DNA from: Piscicola geometra
Taxonomy: Eukaryota; Annelida; Clitellata; Hirudinida; Piscicolidae
Direction of reading: 5' to 3'
DNA length: 64,000 bases
NCBI GenBank assembly: GCA_943735955.1
Contig: OX030959.1
Location: 3,984,217 to 4,048,216, forward strand
The notes below the pieces were generated by a model that saw only the letters and a list, made by a program, of their open reading frames with translations, had not been told where the DNA came from and searched no databases. The translations under genes and the position numbers were made by a program. This document shows, in pieces, positions 54,504 to 64,000 of the stretch; the stretch's first letter is position 1; each line of letters opens with the position of its first letter.

Positions 54504-55890
54504 TAGAGGTCGGACCGGGTACCCGCGGGAACGGGAATGAAAATTAATTTCGGGACGGGAAAAGTCGGGAACCGGGAATAGGTTTTCGGGACGGGAATCA
54601 ACATTCAAATCGGGAACGGGAAAAGACGTGAACGGGAATCAACTTTTATATCGGGAACGGGAATAACAGTTATTGGGATTGGATTCTTTAACAATGATTT
54701 TTCAGCAAACTTCTAAGTATGCAAACCTTTATTTCATCGATACTCCGTACTTAAAATAAGTATTAAATGCAATAGAAATGTATAACGAAGCCACCATTGC
54801 CAATGTCGAATTCTCCAACACTACATTTGAAGTTGTTATGGTGAGTCCAAAGATTAGGGAGATTAGAACAAATGGGTGATGATGAAAACTTTTCAGATGA
54901 AATCAAAATGGTCAGTTATATTATTTTAATTTTATAAATTAATACTTTGAATTTGAATGATTAATTTCCAAAGGATTGTTCAGTTGATCATTTCGACAAA
55001 AGGAAAGATGTCATTGATCTCATTCATATGACAGCATGTCTGTTGCATCCACAGTATGAATGAATAATAGGAAAAAAGTTTGGGATAGAAAAGAAATAAA
55101 TACCAAGACTTTCATTAGAGAAAACTTAATTCTATTTTGTACAGCCAGACTGCAGTGCCGTTGAGAAAAAAAACAAATTATGGTTATTTAGACCTATTAT
55201 GTTTGTTTTTTAACGTAAAAATTATAATAAAATTATTATACTATCAAATTATACGAATGATTTTATATTTGCAGTTGTGGAGAATAAGAATGTTGTCAAA
55301 AAACATATTTATAACATTATTGAAGAATTAATAAAAAGTAACGAAAAAAAAATTGAAGATTATAAAGATGTTTTATTTTATTGGAGTAAAAAGAGCAATT
55401 TTAAAATACTACAAGAAGTAGCCAAAATTTTGTTTAGTATATCTGCAAGAGATATTTCCTGTGAACGGAATTTTTCAATATGTGGTCGTTTAACTTTAGA
55501 CCCAAAATCATCTCATTTGAAAGCTGAAACTCTTAATGGTTTAACCCGTGTGAAAAGCAATAAAGACTTGATTGAATTACTCAAAAACAATGACTAACTT
55601 CAATACTTTCATTTCAATAAATATTTTAAATTTAAATCGTGTTTTTTTTATTTTATTAAAAGAAATATTCTCTGACTTTCAAATAATACATTCTAAGAAA
55701 TGTTAGAACTAGCAAGTTTGGGAGCAGTGAAAACGGCAGGGAAAATGAAAAAAAAAACAAAAAGTTTCGGGAACGGGTGGGGACGGGAATCAAAATTCTG
55801 ATGTCCCATCGGGAACGGGACGGGACGGGAAAACAAATTTCGGGAACGGGACGGGACCGGGAATGAAAAATCGTCCATGTCGGACCTCTA
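54504..55890 (+). mobile_element. hAT-family DNA transposon, decayed
   Basis: A 1,387-bp element with ends TAGAGGTCGGACC at the left and, on the other strand, TAGAGGTCCGACATGG at the right. It is flanked by a perfect 8-bp target-site duplication TTGCAAAC at 54496-54503 and 55891-55898, the hallmark length for hAT. Subterminal regions carry reiterated CGGGAACGGGA motifs at both ends. The interior retains the C-terminal dimerisation part of a transposase (55277-55597) and a further remnant near 54990-55070, but the N-terminal and most catalytic sequence is missing or broken. It therefore looks inactive and is much shorter than autonomous hAT elements (typically 2.5-5 kb). Confidence 0.9.
54978..55597 (+). 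pseudogene. hAT transposase remnant
   Basis: A 106-codon frame at 55277-55597 matches the hAT C-terminal dimerisation region: SARDISCERNFSICGRLT followed by SHLKAETLNGLTRVKSNKDL, comparable to the family pattern with S..cER.FS..g......R..l. Upstream, in another segment (about 54981-55049), DVIDLIHMTACLLHPQY resembles the hAT block around the LDPR-like motif and then hits a stop. No zinc-finger BED domain and no intact DDE core are visible. Mutations and deletion make this a non-functional copy. Confidence 0.8.
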
Positions 55891-55898
55891 TTGCAAAC

Positions 55899-56816
55899 CC
55901 TTCAAAATCATGACATTTGAAAGTTTTTGCATTCAAAATAAAATAGTAAAAATGCGCCTGATACATGGTGCTTAATGTAATAGTAGCCAATTCTAGTTAT
56001 TTGCTTTTAACTAACGTAAAAACGTAATTTACTCACGAAAGAAAAGAAATACTCAGAAGAAAAAAAAATTATTATAGTTATTATTACTATTTTATTATTT
56101 TTTACCACTTTACAAGACTATATGAAAGCTAAACCGTAACAAAACTAATTTCAAATTATATACAAATGACAAATTCTCATCAAACAAACCAGCCTAAAAT
56201 GCACGCATACTAACTCAGAAGCAAATTAATTAAACCAGCACATGTGTTTTAAATAGACTATAATTAAAGTCTTAAACAAATTATTAAACCAATATTTTAA
56301 CAAGAACGTCATTATCTGGAAAATCGAATGTCAGTGAAACACACGCAAACTTTTCAACTCTATTATCTCATTAATGAGTTCAATCAACCCATTAGTATCC
56401 CCTTAATAAACTAACTAAATGTATCTACCTTCCAATCCCACACCACCCCATCCATTCTCCATATTAGTCCTCTGAAGGGATCATCCAAAGCATTCATTAA
56501 ACATCCCCTAATATGATCTTCCTAAATCAATATGCAAATACGAACTCAACCAACCACTCCTGGAACATTCCGTAATGAAGAGATAGACGCACTCCATCAA
56601 TCATTATCCCCATCAACCTACCACTAGAAATATCATCCTTAGCACCCTCATCTCACCACTTATACCATCCCGACACCATCACCTCACCACTTATACCATC
56701 CCCAACACCATCAGCTCACCGCTCATACCAACCACCTCACCACTAATACCATCTAACCAACACCCCAACCTCACCACCAAACCATCTATATCACCCCAAG
56801 CACGCCAATTCGACCC
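55899..56816. other. Intergenic DNA, AGPAT5 3' flank
   Basis: AT-rich, becoming CCA/ACC-rich at 56600-56816. No exon recognised. The 3' untranslated region of the minus-strand AGPAT5 gene should lie here. Confidence 0.4.
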
Positions 56817-59794
56817 CTAATACGTCAAACTCGACACCAGGCAAGTGCCAGTGCCGAGAATCAAAAACGAAGAAATATAAAACTTGAACCCTTGCCACGA
56901 CGTCAGAGCCAACGCCAAAGACGCGTTGTAGAAGAGGACGTACGGGATGATCCTGGAAAGGTTTAGGCTGGAGGTGACGCCATCATCGCCCAGCCTGCCC
57001 CTCAATGAGGGCACGAAAGAGAAAAAGTTGCTGAGGAGTCTGTGGATGGGATGGCGTTATGGATGGGTTGAGAATTGGATGTAAATGAGATAAATGTTTG
57101 ATAGGTACATCATTATTGTCATAATAATCAACACCAGATCACCCCTCCCCCTCACCCACCCACCAGCACCAGACCCACCTCCCCATGCCCACCACCCCAA
57201 CCACCAACTGATCCTTGGCCTGGTACCTCTGGAACAACCACTGTTGCAACTCCGCTGCTTTGGTGGGCACATCGGATGCTGGAATTCTCGAGATGTGCAT
57301 GTGGATCTTCATGCCGCCCTTGTACAAGTCTGTGTGTGGATGAGAGGGTGGGGGGGGGGGTCATCATCATCATCGCCATAAACACTATCATCAGCATTAT
57401 CATTATCGTTATCAGCGTTATCATCACCATCATCTTTATTATGGTTTATGTTGTAAAAAGTGAAAATATTTACGCCTCAAGTTGTTTTGACTTTTCAAAA
57501 CAAAAAAGAAGTTTAAAAAAACAAAAAAAGTAATCTAAAGACCAAATCGTCAAAAAAACAAACAACAAAAAACTCACCGATATAAGAGGGAGATTTTAGT
57601 CTATCACACGGCATAGCTTTATCCCCTTCAGCGGTGGCAGCAGCGCCTTCAGCAGTGGTGGTAGGCAGTGGTGGTAGGGTGGTCGAGAAAGCTATGGTGA
57701 CGTCGTATACTGCGTCGATGGAATGGGGGTGGAGTTGGTCGAGACAGAGTTGCATGCCCCTGGCGCGTGGTGTGAGCACGTGTTGGTAGGTGGGTAGGCC
57801 TGTGGTGGTTTTGGGTAGGGTGGTGAGTAGTTGGGTTGAGTGGGAGAGGTGGAAGGAGGGGGGTTTATACATTGAAGTGGGTAGTGGAAGTGGGTGGAAG
57901 TTTGGACTTGAAAAAAGAGAATAGTGCACTAATAGAATTTTGAATTTATAGTTCAAGATACAACAGCCCACACACCATTGTCTTGGGCATACTTCTTGAC
58001 CTTCTCCACCACCGAGGTCTTGGTGGGGTCGTAACGATGACCCTCGGGATAGAGGACCAACCAGTGCTGGGATGAGTGGATTGAGTGGGTGGATGAAAGG
58101 AGTGAGTGGGTGAATGAAAGAAGTGAGTGGGTGGATGAAGTGAGTAAATGAATGGGTGGATAAATAGCTGGGTATATGAATGGGTGGATGAATAAGAGAT
58201 GCGATAAATAGATGGATAGCATGAAGGGAATAGGGAGTACAGGGGTGCTGGAGTGGGAGTACTGCTGCAGTTGCTTTACGAAGCTCTCCTGCTGGAAGCC
58301 CCCTCCCCTCTTGATGTAGATGTAGCCGTGCTGTGGTGGTAGTAGTTGTGGTAGTAGTTTTGGTGGTAGTAGCTTGTTGTTGTACTAGTAGTAGTGTTGT
58401 AGCTATGCTATGGTGGTGAGATGAAGTGATGATAGTGTGGCGAGAATGATTTTTTTCATAAATAAACCATCAGCCTGAAAAAACATAATGTTTCCAAACT
58501 TCAACTTTTACACACTAACCACTAAACTCTTAAAGGCATGATCATCATACAATCACTACTATCTTAATTGAACCCTCAACTAATAGCCCAATTAAACCAA
58601 CCCCACCATCGCCTCTCACCTTCTTGAAATGGAATCCGTAATATGGAATATATTTGAGTGAGTCCTTCAGAATAAATCTGAAGTGATCGTGGTATTCGTG
58701 GCGAGTAAGTATGAACAGGTATTGACTTGATATTATTATTGACTAATGTATCAACAAATGTTATATCGTATTTTCTATATTATTAACTTGGTATAACATT
58801 ATTTCTGATGCTTTGAATGCCATAAAAACTATATACCAGTGAGTTTTATTGAATTTTATATTGCATTGCATTTTCCAAGTTATATTAATTTGATTGTATT
58901 AAATTGTATTACTTTCATTATATTGAATTTTATTGAATTTTATTACATAGATTATATTGAATTGTAATTCATTGTATTACTCACATTATATGATATTCTA
59001 TCTGTATTAAGAACATTTACCTAGTATATTTGGAAGAGTCTTGTCTCTCTGCCAGCATTGCCATAGCAATCCAGTCAACTGATGGAAAAATTTGTTTGAT
59101 ATGAAAAAATGGTAGAATATTGAAAAATGAATAAATGAAAACTAAGTTACACTAGTTATTATTACTAGTGACTAGTAATAGGCAAAACAAATATAAGTCT
59201 TCATTTATAGAGATTTTTAATAATAATAAAATATAAATAATTTATACTTTAGACAGACCAAGGCATTGGTGATTGCTGAAGTAGAGAACTTTTTCTCTTT
59301 TTTCCAGGGCCTGTTTCCAGTCTCCATAGAGGATCACCTTTGAGGGTCGTTCAATGCTCAATAACTAAATAGCACAATTGAATTTTAAAATTATTAAATT
59401 TGCCACAAATGAAAAAATAAGTATGATGGCATTGCAAAGGTATCAGAATAAATTTTATTCAATAAAGAGTGCAATTTTTAATAAAAATGATTTTCAATAA
59501 TTTACCTTTACGGAATTAATGTTTTAAATTTGATATAAGTGCAGACAAAATTGCAAATTGTATTTAATTACCACCCTGACCAACCTCACAACCTGAGAAG
59601 TACTCAAAGAAAAAGACCAGGTACTTTTGGTAAGAAGCGTACAGAATATTGTGGAAGGTGATGTAGGTAGATTCACTGAATGGTTTGATGAGAACTCTGC
59701 CGACCAACCATATCGCAGAGTAAATTGGGCATACCCCAGGAATCAATATGAAAGCCATGGAGTAGCGAATGTAGAATTTTGTCTTCGAAAACAT
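56817..59794 (-). CDS. AGPAT5: 1-acyl-glycerol-3-phosphate acyltransferase, epsilon type
   Basis: Nine minus-strand exons join in frame into 383 residues: 59585-59794, 59259-59337, 59021-59078, 58620-58677, 58241-58330, 57976-58066, 57578-57799, 57209-57329 and 56817-57039. Human AGPAT5 is 364 residues and aligns along its length: an N-terminal membrane segment (YSMAFILIPGVCPIYSAIWL), VFFFEYFSG, VILYGDW, acyltransferase motif I NHQCLVDW (the H(X4)D active site is intact), HGYIYIKR (motif II), YPEGHRYDP (motif III, with His where most family members have Thr in EGTR), and VLTPRARG (motif IV). The C-terminus has two hydrophobic stretches. The enzyme acylates lysophosphatidic or other lysophospholipids; AGPAT5 in mammals is at ER and mitochondrial membranes. 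A Thr/Ala-rich insert follows IAFS (about residue 230). Exon 8 uses an internal GATCA|GTTGGT donor that keeps frame. The start is the first ATG before YSMAF. Confidence 0.93.
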
Positions 59795-60088
59795 TTTCGT
59801 TTTTACTTTTTCGAATGTTGAGATTTATGACTTACAAAAAGAATATTTGTATATACTAAATTGTACCGTAAACTATGCGATTTTTTCCAGGATAAACTTT
59901 CAGAGGCAAACAATAAAAGTAAAGTTAAAATATATGATGACTGAAAAAAAATTGAACTTATTTAATTTAATATTTAGTAGAATAAATATTGATAAATTAA
60001 GAATTATGAATATAATGTTTAGCATAATATTAATTAAATTATATTTTTAAATTCAATATAATCACACTTATTGTTTTTTGTAATACAT

Positions 60089-60178
60089 GCCTAGGTAGCG
60101 CAGTAGGTAGCGCGTCAGTCTCATAATCCATAAATCCGAGTTATCTGAAGGTCGTGAGTTCGATCCTCACCCTGGGCA
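60089..60178 (+). tRNA. tRNA-Met (CAT) with a 17-bp intron
   Basis: Complete cloverleaf: acceptor GCCTAGG pairs with CCTGGGC (one G-T pair) with discriminator A at 60178; D-arm GCGC/GCGC; anticodon arm TCAGT/TCTGA with loop CTCATA|A; T-arm GTGAG TTCGATC CTCAC. The anticodon CAT is at 60122-60124 and a 17-bp intron (60126-60142) interrupts directly after position 37. The body closely matches animal elongator tRNA-Met (TAGCGCAGTAGGTAGCGCGT). Box A and box B are intact and a T run follows at once. It is likely functional if spliced. Confidence 0.92.
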
Positions 60179-60181
60179 TAC

Positions 60182-60186
60182 TTTTT
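60182..60186 (+). terminator. RNA polymerase III terminator
   Basis: TTTTT four bases downstream of the tRNA 3' end, the usual Pol III stop signal. Confidence 0.75.
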
Positions 60187-60219
60187 GAATTCAATTTTTA
60201 AAAATTTTGAATACTTTTG

Positions 60220-60458
60220 CGGTAGTTGTTAAAAAAACAGATATTCAAAAGTTAAATATTAAAGAAAGTTTTATAAGTTTATTGCGAATCTTTTTAAATA
60301 CTATTAGACCTCTACAGGAGCCTATAAGACTAGATAGTGAACATTTTATTATAATTTCAAAATTGCCTAATGGTTTTGATGAAATATTCAACTTCTGGAA
60401 AGTGTGCCATCATCGAACTAAACAACTTGAAGATTCCATCATTAGAAAAGCTGGATGA
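60220..60458 (+). CDS. Doubtful open frame, unknown product
   Basis: About 80 codons stay open after a possible acceptor (TTTTGCGGTAG) to a TGA at 60456-60458, with ordinary mixed composition (for example RPLQEPIRLDSEHF and HHRTKQLEDSIIRK). No partner exon, start codon or known domain was found. Could be a terminal exon of an unrecognised gene, an old pseudogene fragment, or chance. Confidence 0.15.
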
Positions 60459-60703
60459 AGCAGCCCCATTCCTCCCCACGAATGTAACCACCAACACCCC
60501 ACTCAATTTCATTATCCACCAGCTTCACATCCACTCATCCACCCTACTAACACGTCGCATAGCACCACTACCACCATAACCCATCCCAACCCATCGCAAG
60601 AACCAGACCATGTAACCACAACCCTGACAAAACCATGAAATACCTACATTCAAATACAACAAACATACAAAAAACATTTTCACGACCCGATTTTTTTCGC
60701 CCA

Positions 60704-63700
60704 TCAACTCATCGGCGCATCCAAATGTTGTCTTATGGCTTCGTACACCACGTAAGTTATCGCGACGTTTGGAGCCACCTGTGACGTAGGTGATGATGAT
60801 GATGATGACGATGTTGATGATGATGATGATGATGATGATGATAATGATGATGATGATGATAATGATGATGATAATGATGATGATAATGATAATGAGAATG
60901 ATGATGATGATGTTTATTTAATATAGCGCCAAGGCAAGCAACTGAACCGCAACAACATAGCCAGAAGTGATAATTGACTACGTAGTGCTCGAGTTGGTTG
61001 GTTCAGAAAATTGTGGAAAAGTGTAAGAATGGTGAATCTATCAATTGAGTGACCTAGCTGAAATCATGGAGACAAGTAAATTGAATGCTGCAACAACTAA
61101 AAACTAATAAAAATGAAAGATTCAGTGATTAAATTTGAGTTATAATATCAATAATCTAAATGAATAACAATAAACTTGAATAAATCAAAATAATAAACTT
61201 GAATAAATAATAACAATAAACTTGAACAAATAATAACAATAAACTTGAACAAATAATAACAATAAACTTGAATAAATAATAATAATAAACTTGAATAAAT
61301 AATAACAATAAACTTGAACAAATAATAACAATAAACTTGAACAAATAATAATAATAAACTTGAATAAATAATAATAATAAACTTGAATAAATAATAATAA
61401 TAAACTTGAATAAATAATAATAATAAACTTGAATAAATAATAATAATAAACTTGAATAAATAATAATAATAAACTTGAATAAATAATAATAATAAACTTG
61501 AATAAATAATAATAATAAACTTGAATAAATAATAATAATAAACTTGAATAAATAATAATAATAAACTTGAATAAATAATAATAATAAACTTGAATAAATA
61601 ATAATAATAAACTTGAATAAATAATAATAATAAACTTGAATAAATAATAATAATAAACTTGAATAAATAATAATAATAAACTTGAATAAATAATAATAAT
61701 AAACTTGAATAAATAATAATAATAAACTTGAATAAATAATAATAATAAACTTGAATAAATAATAATAATAAACTTGAATAAATAATAATAATAAACTTAA
61801 ATAAATAATAATAATAAACTTAAATAAATAATAAAAATAAACTTGAATAAATAATATCCAAGACTGATTCCAGCCTGAACACCTTCATGAGGTTTGCGAG
61901 GAGCCCGCTGTAGAGGCCTCTGAAGCCCTCTGTTTGCAAAATGCGGGAAAGTTTTTGGAAGACCGACAGACGGTGGCAGTCACTGTTCACTGCGTTGGTG
62001 CGTGCTTGTTGGTTGAGAGACTGAGGTTGGATGAGGGTGGAAAGGCTGTGTTGTTGGTTGAGAGATTGAGGTTGGATGAGGGAAGAAAAGAGTGAATTGA
62101 TTGTGAAGAGAAAGCATCTGGTGTTGTTTAGTGTTGAAACTTTGTGCTTCAAACGAAATATTTAGAGTTGAAATTATAGTTGGTCCTTGTGAGCAGGTTG
62201 AGTTTCACAAGTGGACATTTCTTGAAGAACACAATCCATGTTACCATCATTACACTCTTTATATTAAAACATTATTTATGATATAATATGCCGATCAACG
62301 GAGAACCGACTCATACAATACAATACAATACAATACAACGACTCATTGAAGATAAAGTTTATGAACTTTAGATAAATCTATATTTTCCGTACTATTCCAC
62401 AACCAACACTACCACCAACACTACCACCAACACCACCACAACCACAACCACTACAACCACCACTACCACCAACACCACCACAACCACAACCACTACAACC
62501 ACCACTACCACCAACAGCACCAAAACCACAACCACTACAACCACCACTACTACCATGACCACCACCACGACCACAACCACCACCAGCACCATGACAACCA
62601 CCAAGCCACAACCACCACTACTACCATGACAACCACCAAACCACAACCACACCACCACGACCACAAACCAAGGGTAGCTTGGGTCCTGACCTTCACCAAA
62701 CTCATGGGGTAAATGATCACCTGGGCCAGACTACTGCTCACCACACCACACGAGAGCAGCACCAACTTGTTCGGATTCGTCTCCAGCATCTTCTTCTTCA
62801 TGTAGTGGCCCTTCAAGGTCTTTGTGGCGAAAATAAAAAAATTAATAAACTGATTTTGCGGAAAAATTAAATAAATTTGTTTGGAAAAAAGTTGAATAAA
62901 TTTTTTTGAAAACAAAATTAAATAAATTGTTTTGTTTTTGTGTGACAGTGGTTGGTGGAAAAAGATTCATGATTTGACCAAAAATATATTCCACAGCATT
63001 TAAAAGAGCGCCATAAAAACCACAATCGTCGCTGGAAGACCCACATACAAACAATACATATATTGTATATAATACATATTATAAAAGATATATAATCAAT
63101 ATACATGTTATATAAGATATATAATCAATATACATGTTATATAAGATACATAATCAATATACATGTTATATAAGATATATAATCAATATACATGTTATAT
63201 AAGATATATAATCAATATACATGTTATATAAAATATATAATCAATATACATGTTATATAAGATACATAATCAATATACATGTTATATAAGATATATAATC
63301 AATATACATGTTATATAAGATATATAATCAATATACATGTTATATAAAATATATAATCAATATACATATAAGGATTAACCTCATAGATAGAGAGGTCAAT
63401 GGCCGCGTAAGGAATGCCCGCGACGATATTTGCCGTGAAGCCGATGTAGAAGGAGGTGGGTTTGGTGGCGCCCTGCTTGCAAATGTCCTGTACGCAGTGC
63501 CAGGGTGTCTTGTGCGAGGGCCTCAGAGCAAGTCTTGTTTTCATCACCTTTATGCAGGAGTGGAGAAGGGATGGAGAAGGGTGGAGAAGTGGGGGTGGAG
63601 GGATGGGGAAGGGTGGAGGGATGGGGAAGGGTGGAGGGATGGAGAAGGGTGGAGAGGTGGAGGGATGGGGAAGTATGGAGAGATGGAGGGATAGAAAAAA

Positions 63701-63981
63701 ATGGAGAGGTGGGGGTGGAGGGATGGGGAAGGGTAGAAAAGAGGGGAAACAACAAAAAAAATATGGAAAAAAGAGTGAAGAAATCTGGAGAAAATAGGTT
63801 ATTCATCCACCCATTTTTTAAAAAGCAATCACTGAGACATTCTTAGCATCAGACCCCAAAAAAGCACCTCTAGAGGGTAGACGAACGACTGCGAAATGAA
63901 GCCAGCCAAGCCTCCTGCAAGCATGCGGTCAGACATTGTAAGGGTCGTCTTGTCCCGCATTGACATTATATTTCTTTTCAG
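60704..63981 (-). CDS. Mitochondrial carrier (SLC25, ATP-Mg/Pi carrier-like), 3' part
   Basis: Five minus-strand exons join in frame and the gene runs off the right edge: 63868-63981, 63380-63547, 62669-62819, 61883-61989 and 60704-60778 (stop 60704-60706), about 204 residues. The second repeat starts LAGGLAGFISQSFVYPLE then VMKTR (carrier motif PxExxK), followed by TANIVAGIPYAAIDLSIYE. The third repeat has SSSLAQVIIYPMSLVKVRTQ (acidic residue replaced by Ser, as the Ala in SCaMC carriers), LYSGLLANLMK and VAPNVAITYVVYE near the C-terminus. The closest family I recognise is the calcium-binding ATP-Mg/phosphate carriers (SLC25A23/24/25 group); their N-terminal EF-hands would lie beyond the window. 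Sequence is diverged, so the substrate is not secure. Confidence 0.85.
60790..60915. repeat. (GAT)n microsatellite
   Basis: GAT/AAT trinucleotide next to the last carrier exon acceptor; on the coding strand it is a CAT repeat ending about a dozen bases before the acceptor. Confidence 0.92.
61166..61855. repeat. 23-bp minisatellite in a carrier-gene intron
   Basis: About 30 head-to-tail copies of a 23-bp AT-rich unit (ACTTGAATAAATAATAATAA then TAA), nearly identical through the centre and more variable at the left end. It starts within 30 bp of the donor at 61882 on the minus strand. Confidence 0.95.
62400..62660. repeat. (ACCACCAACACC)n repeat
   Basis: CCA/CAA repeat with ACAACCACAACCACTACAAC higher-order units in the carrier intron, ending beside the donor at 62668. 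Gly/Val and Cys/Gly frames are artefacts. Confidence 0.9.
63060..63368. repeat. 29-bp AT-rich minisatellite
   Basis: About ten copies of a 29-bp unit containing CAATATACATGTTATATAAG, with starts 29 bp apart (63102, 63131, 63160). It begins about 10 bp downstream of the donor at 63379 on the minus strand. Confidence 0.93.
63560..63735. repeat. (GGGATGGGGAAGGGTGGA)n repeat
   Basis: Purine-rich GGGTGGAGGGATGG-type units in the carrier intron upstream (coding sense) of the exon at 63380-63547. Confidence 0.88.
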
Positions 63982-64000
63982 CTAAATAGGGGTGGATTGT

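Larger units (their letters stand above)
59795..60703. other. AT-rich gap with tRNA gene between AGPAT5 and the carrier gene
   Basis: The tRNA-Met lies at 60089-60178. The remainder holds one low-confidence frame (60220-60458) and CCA/ACC-rich sequence that is likely 3' flank of the carrier gene. Confidence 0.4.

Overview
This window is nuclear DNA from an animal. The gene content points that way: a TGF-beta/activin-type SMAD, a PP1 catalytic subunit with beta-isoform features, an AGPAT5-type acyltransferase, an NSDHL homologue, an atypical dual-specificity phosphatase, a mitochondrial carrier of the SCaMC class, a C2H2 protein and an intron-containing tRNA-Met. Genes are split into many short GC-richer exons separated by AT-rich or simple-repeat introns. 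All predicted exons join in frame at GT..AG boundaries. A spiralian such as an annelid is my guess for the lineage, but nothing here fixes it.

Layout. 1-23.5 kb is an AT-rich gene desert with many microsatellites, a few GC-richer non-coding islands (best at 12.3-14.8 kb), a 22-bp minisatellite, one SINE copy, a doubtful Asn/Gln/Thr-rich ORF (16.8-17.4 kb) and a 1,047-bp non-autonomous hAT-like element (20.667-21.713 kb). 23.6-26.3 kb (+) holds an unrecognised Gln/Thr-rich single-zinc-finger gene. 27.3-31.2 kb (+) is PPP1CB in nine exons. 31.2-36.6 kb is repeats, including a 1.3-kb minisatellite and a SINE. 36.6-42.8 kb (-) is a complete eleven-exon SMAD2/3 gene. Head-to-head with it, 44.0-46.3 kb (+) is a four-exon dual-specificity phosphatase. 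48.2-52.6 kb (+) is an NSDHL homologue. 54.504-55.890 kb is a decayed hAT transposon with a perfect 8-bp target-site duplication. 56.8-59.8 kb (-) is AGPAT5 in nine exons. 60.1 kb (+) is tRNA-Met(CAT). 60.7-64.0 kb (-) is the 3' part of a mitochondrial carrier gene whose 5' part lies beyond the window.

The genes are not an operon or a single pathway. They are neighbours with separate jobs: TGF-beta signalling, serine/threonine and dual-specificity dephosphorylation, sterol-type dehydrogenase, phospholipid acylation and mitochondrial transport. The most interesting observations are (1) loss of two of the three catalytic-triad residues in the NSDHL homologue, (2) two hAT-family elements with matching architecture (TAGAG.. 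ends, 8-bp duplications, reiterated subterminal motifs), (3) three copies of one tRNA-derived SINE, (4) introns bounded on one or both sides by microsatellites that replace the normal polypyrimidine tract, and (5) an intron in tRNA-Met. I saw no defence system, CRISPR array or clearly novel multi-gene system.
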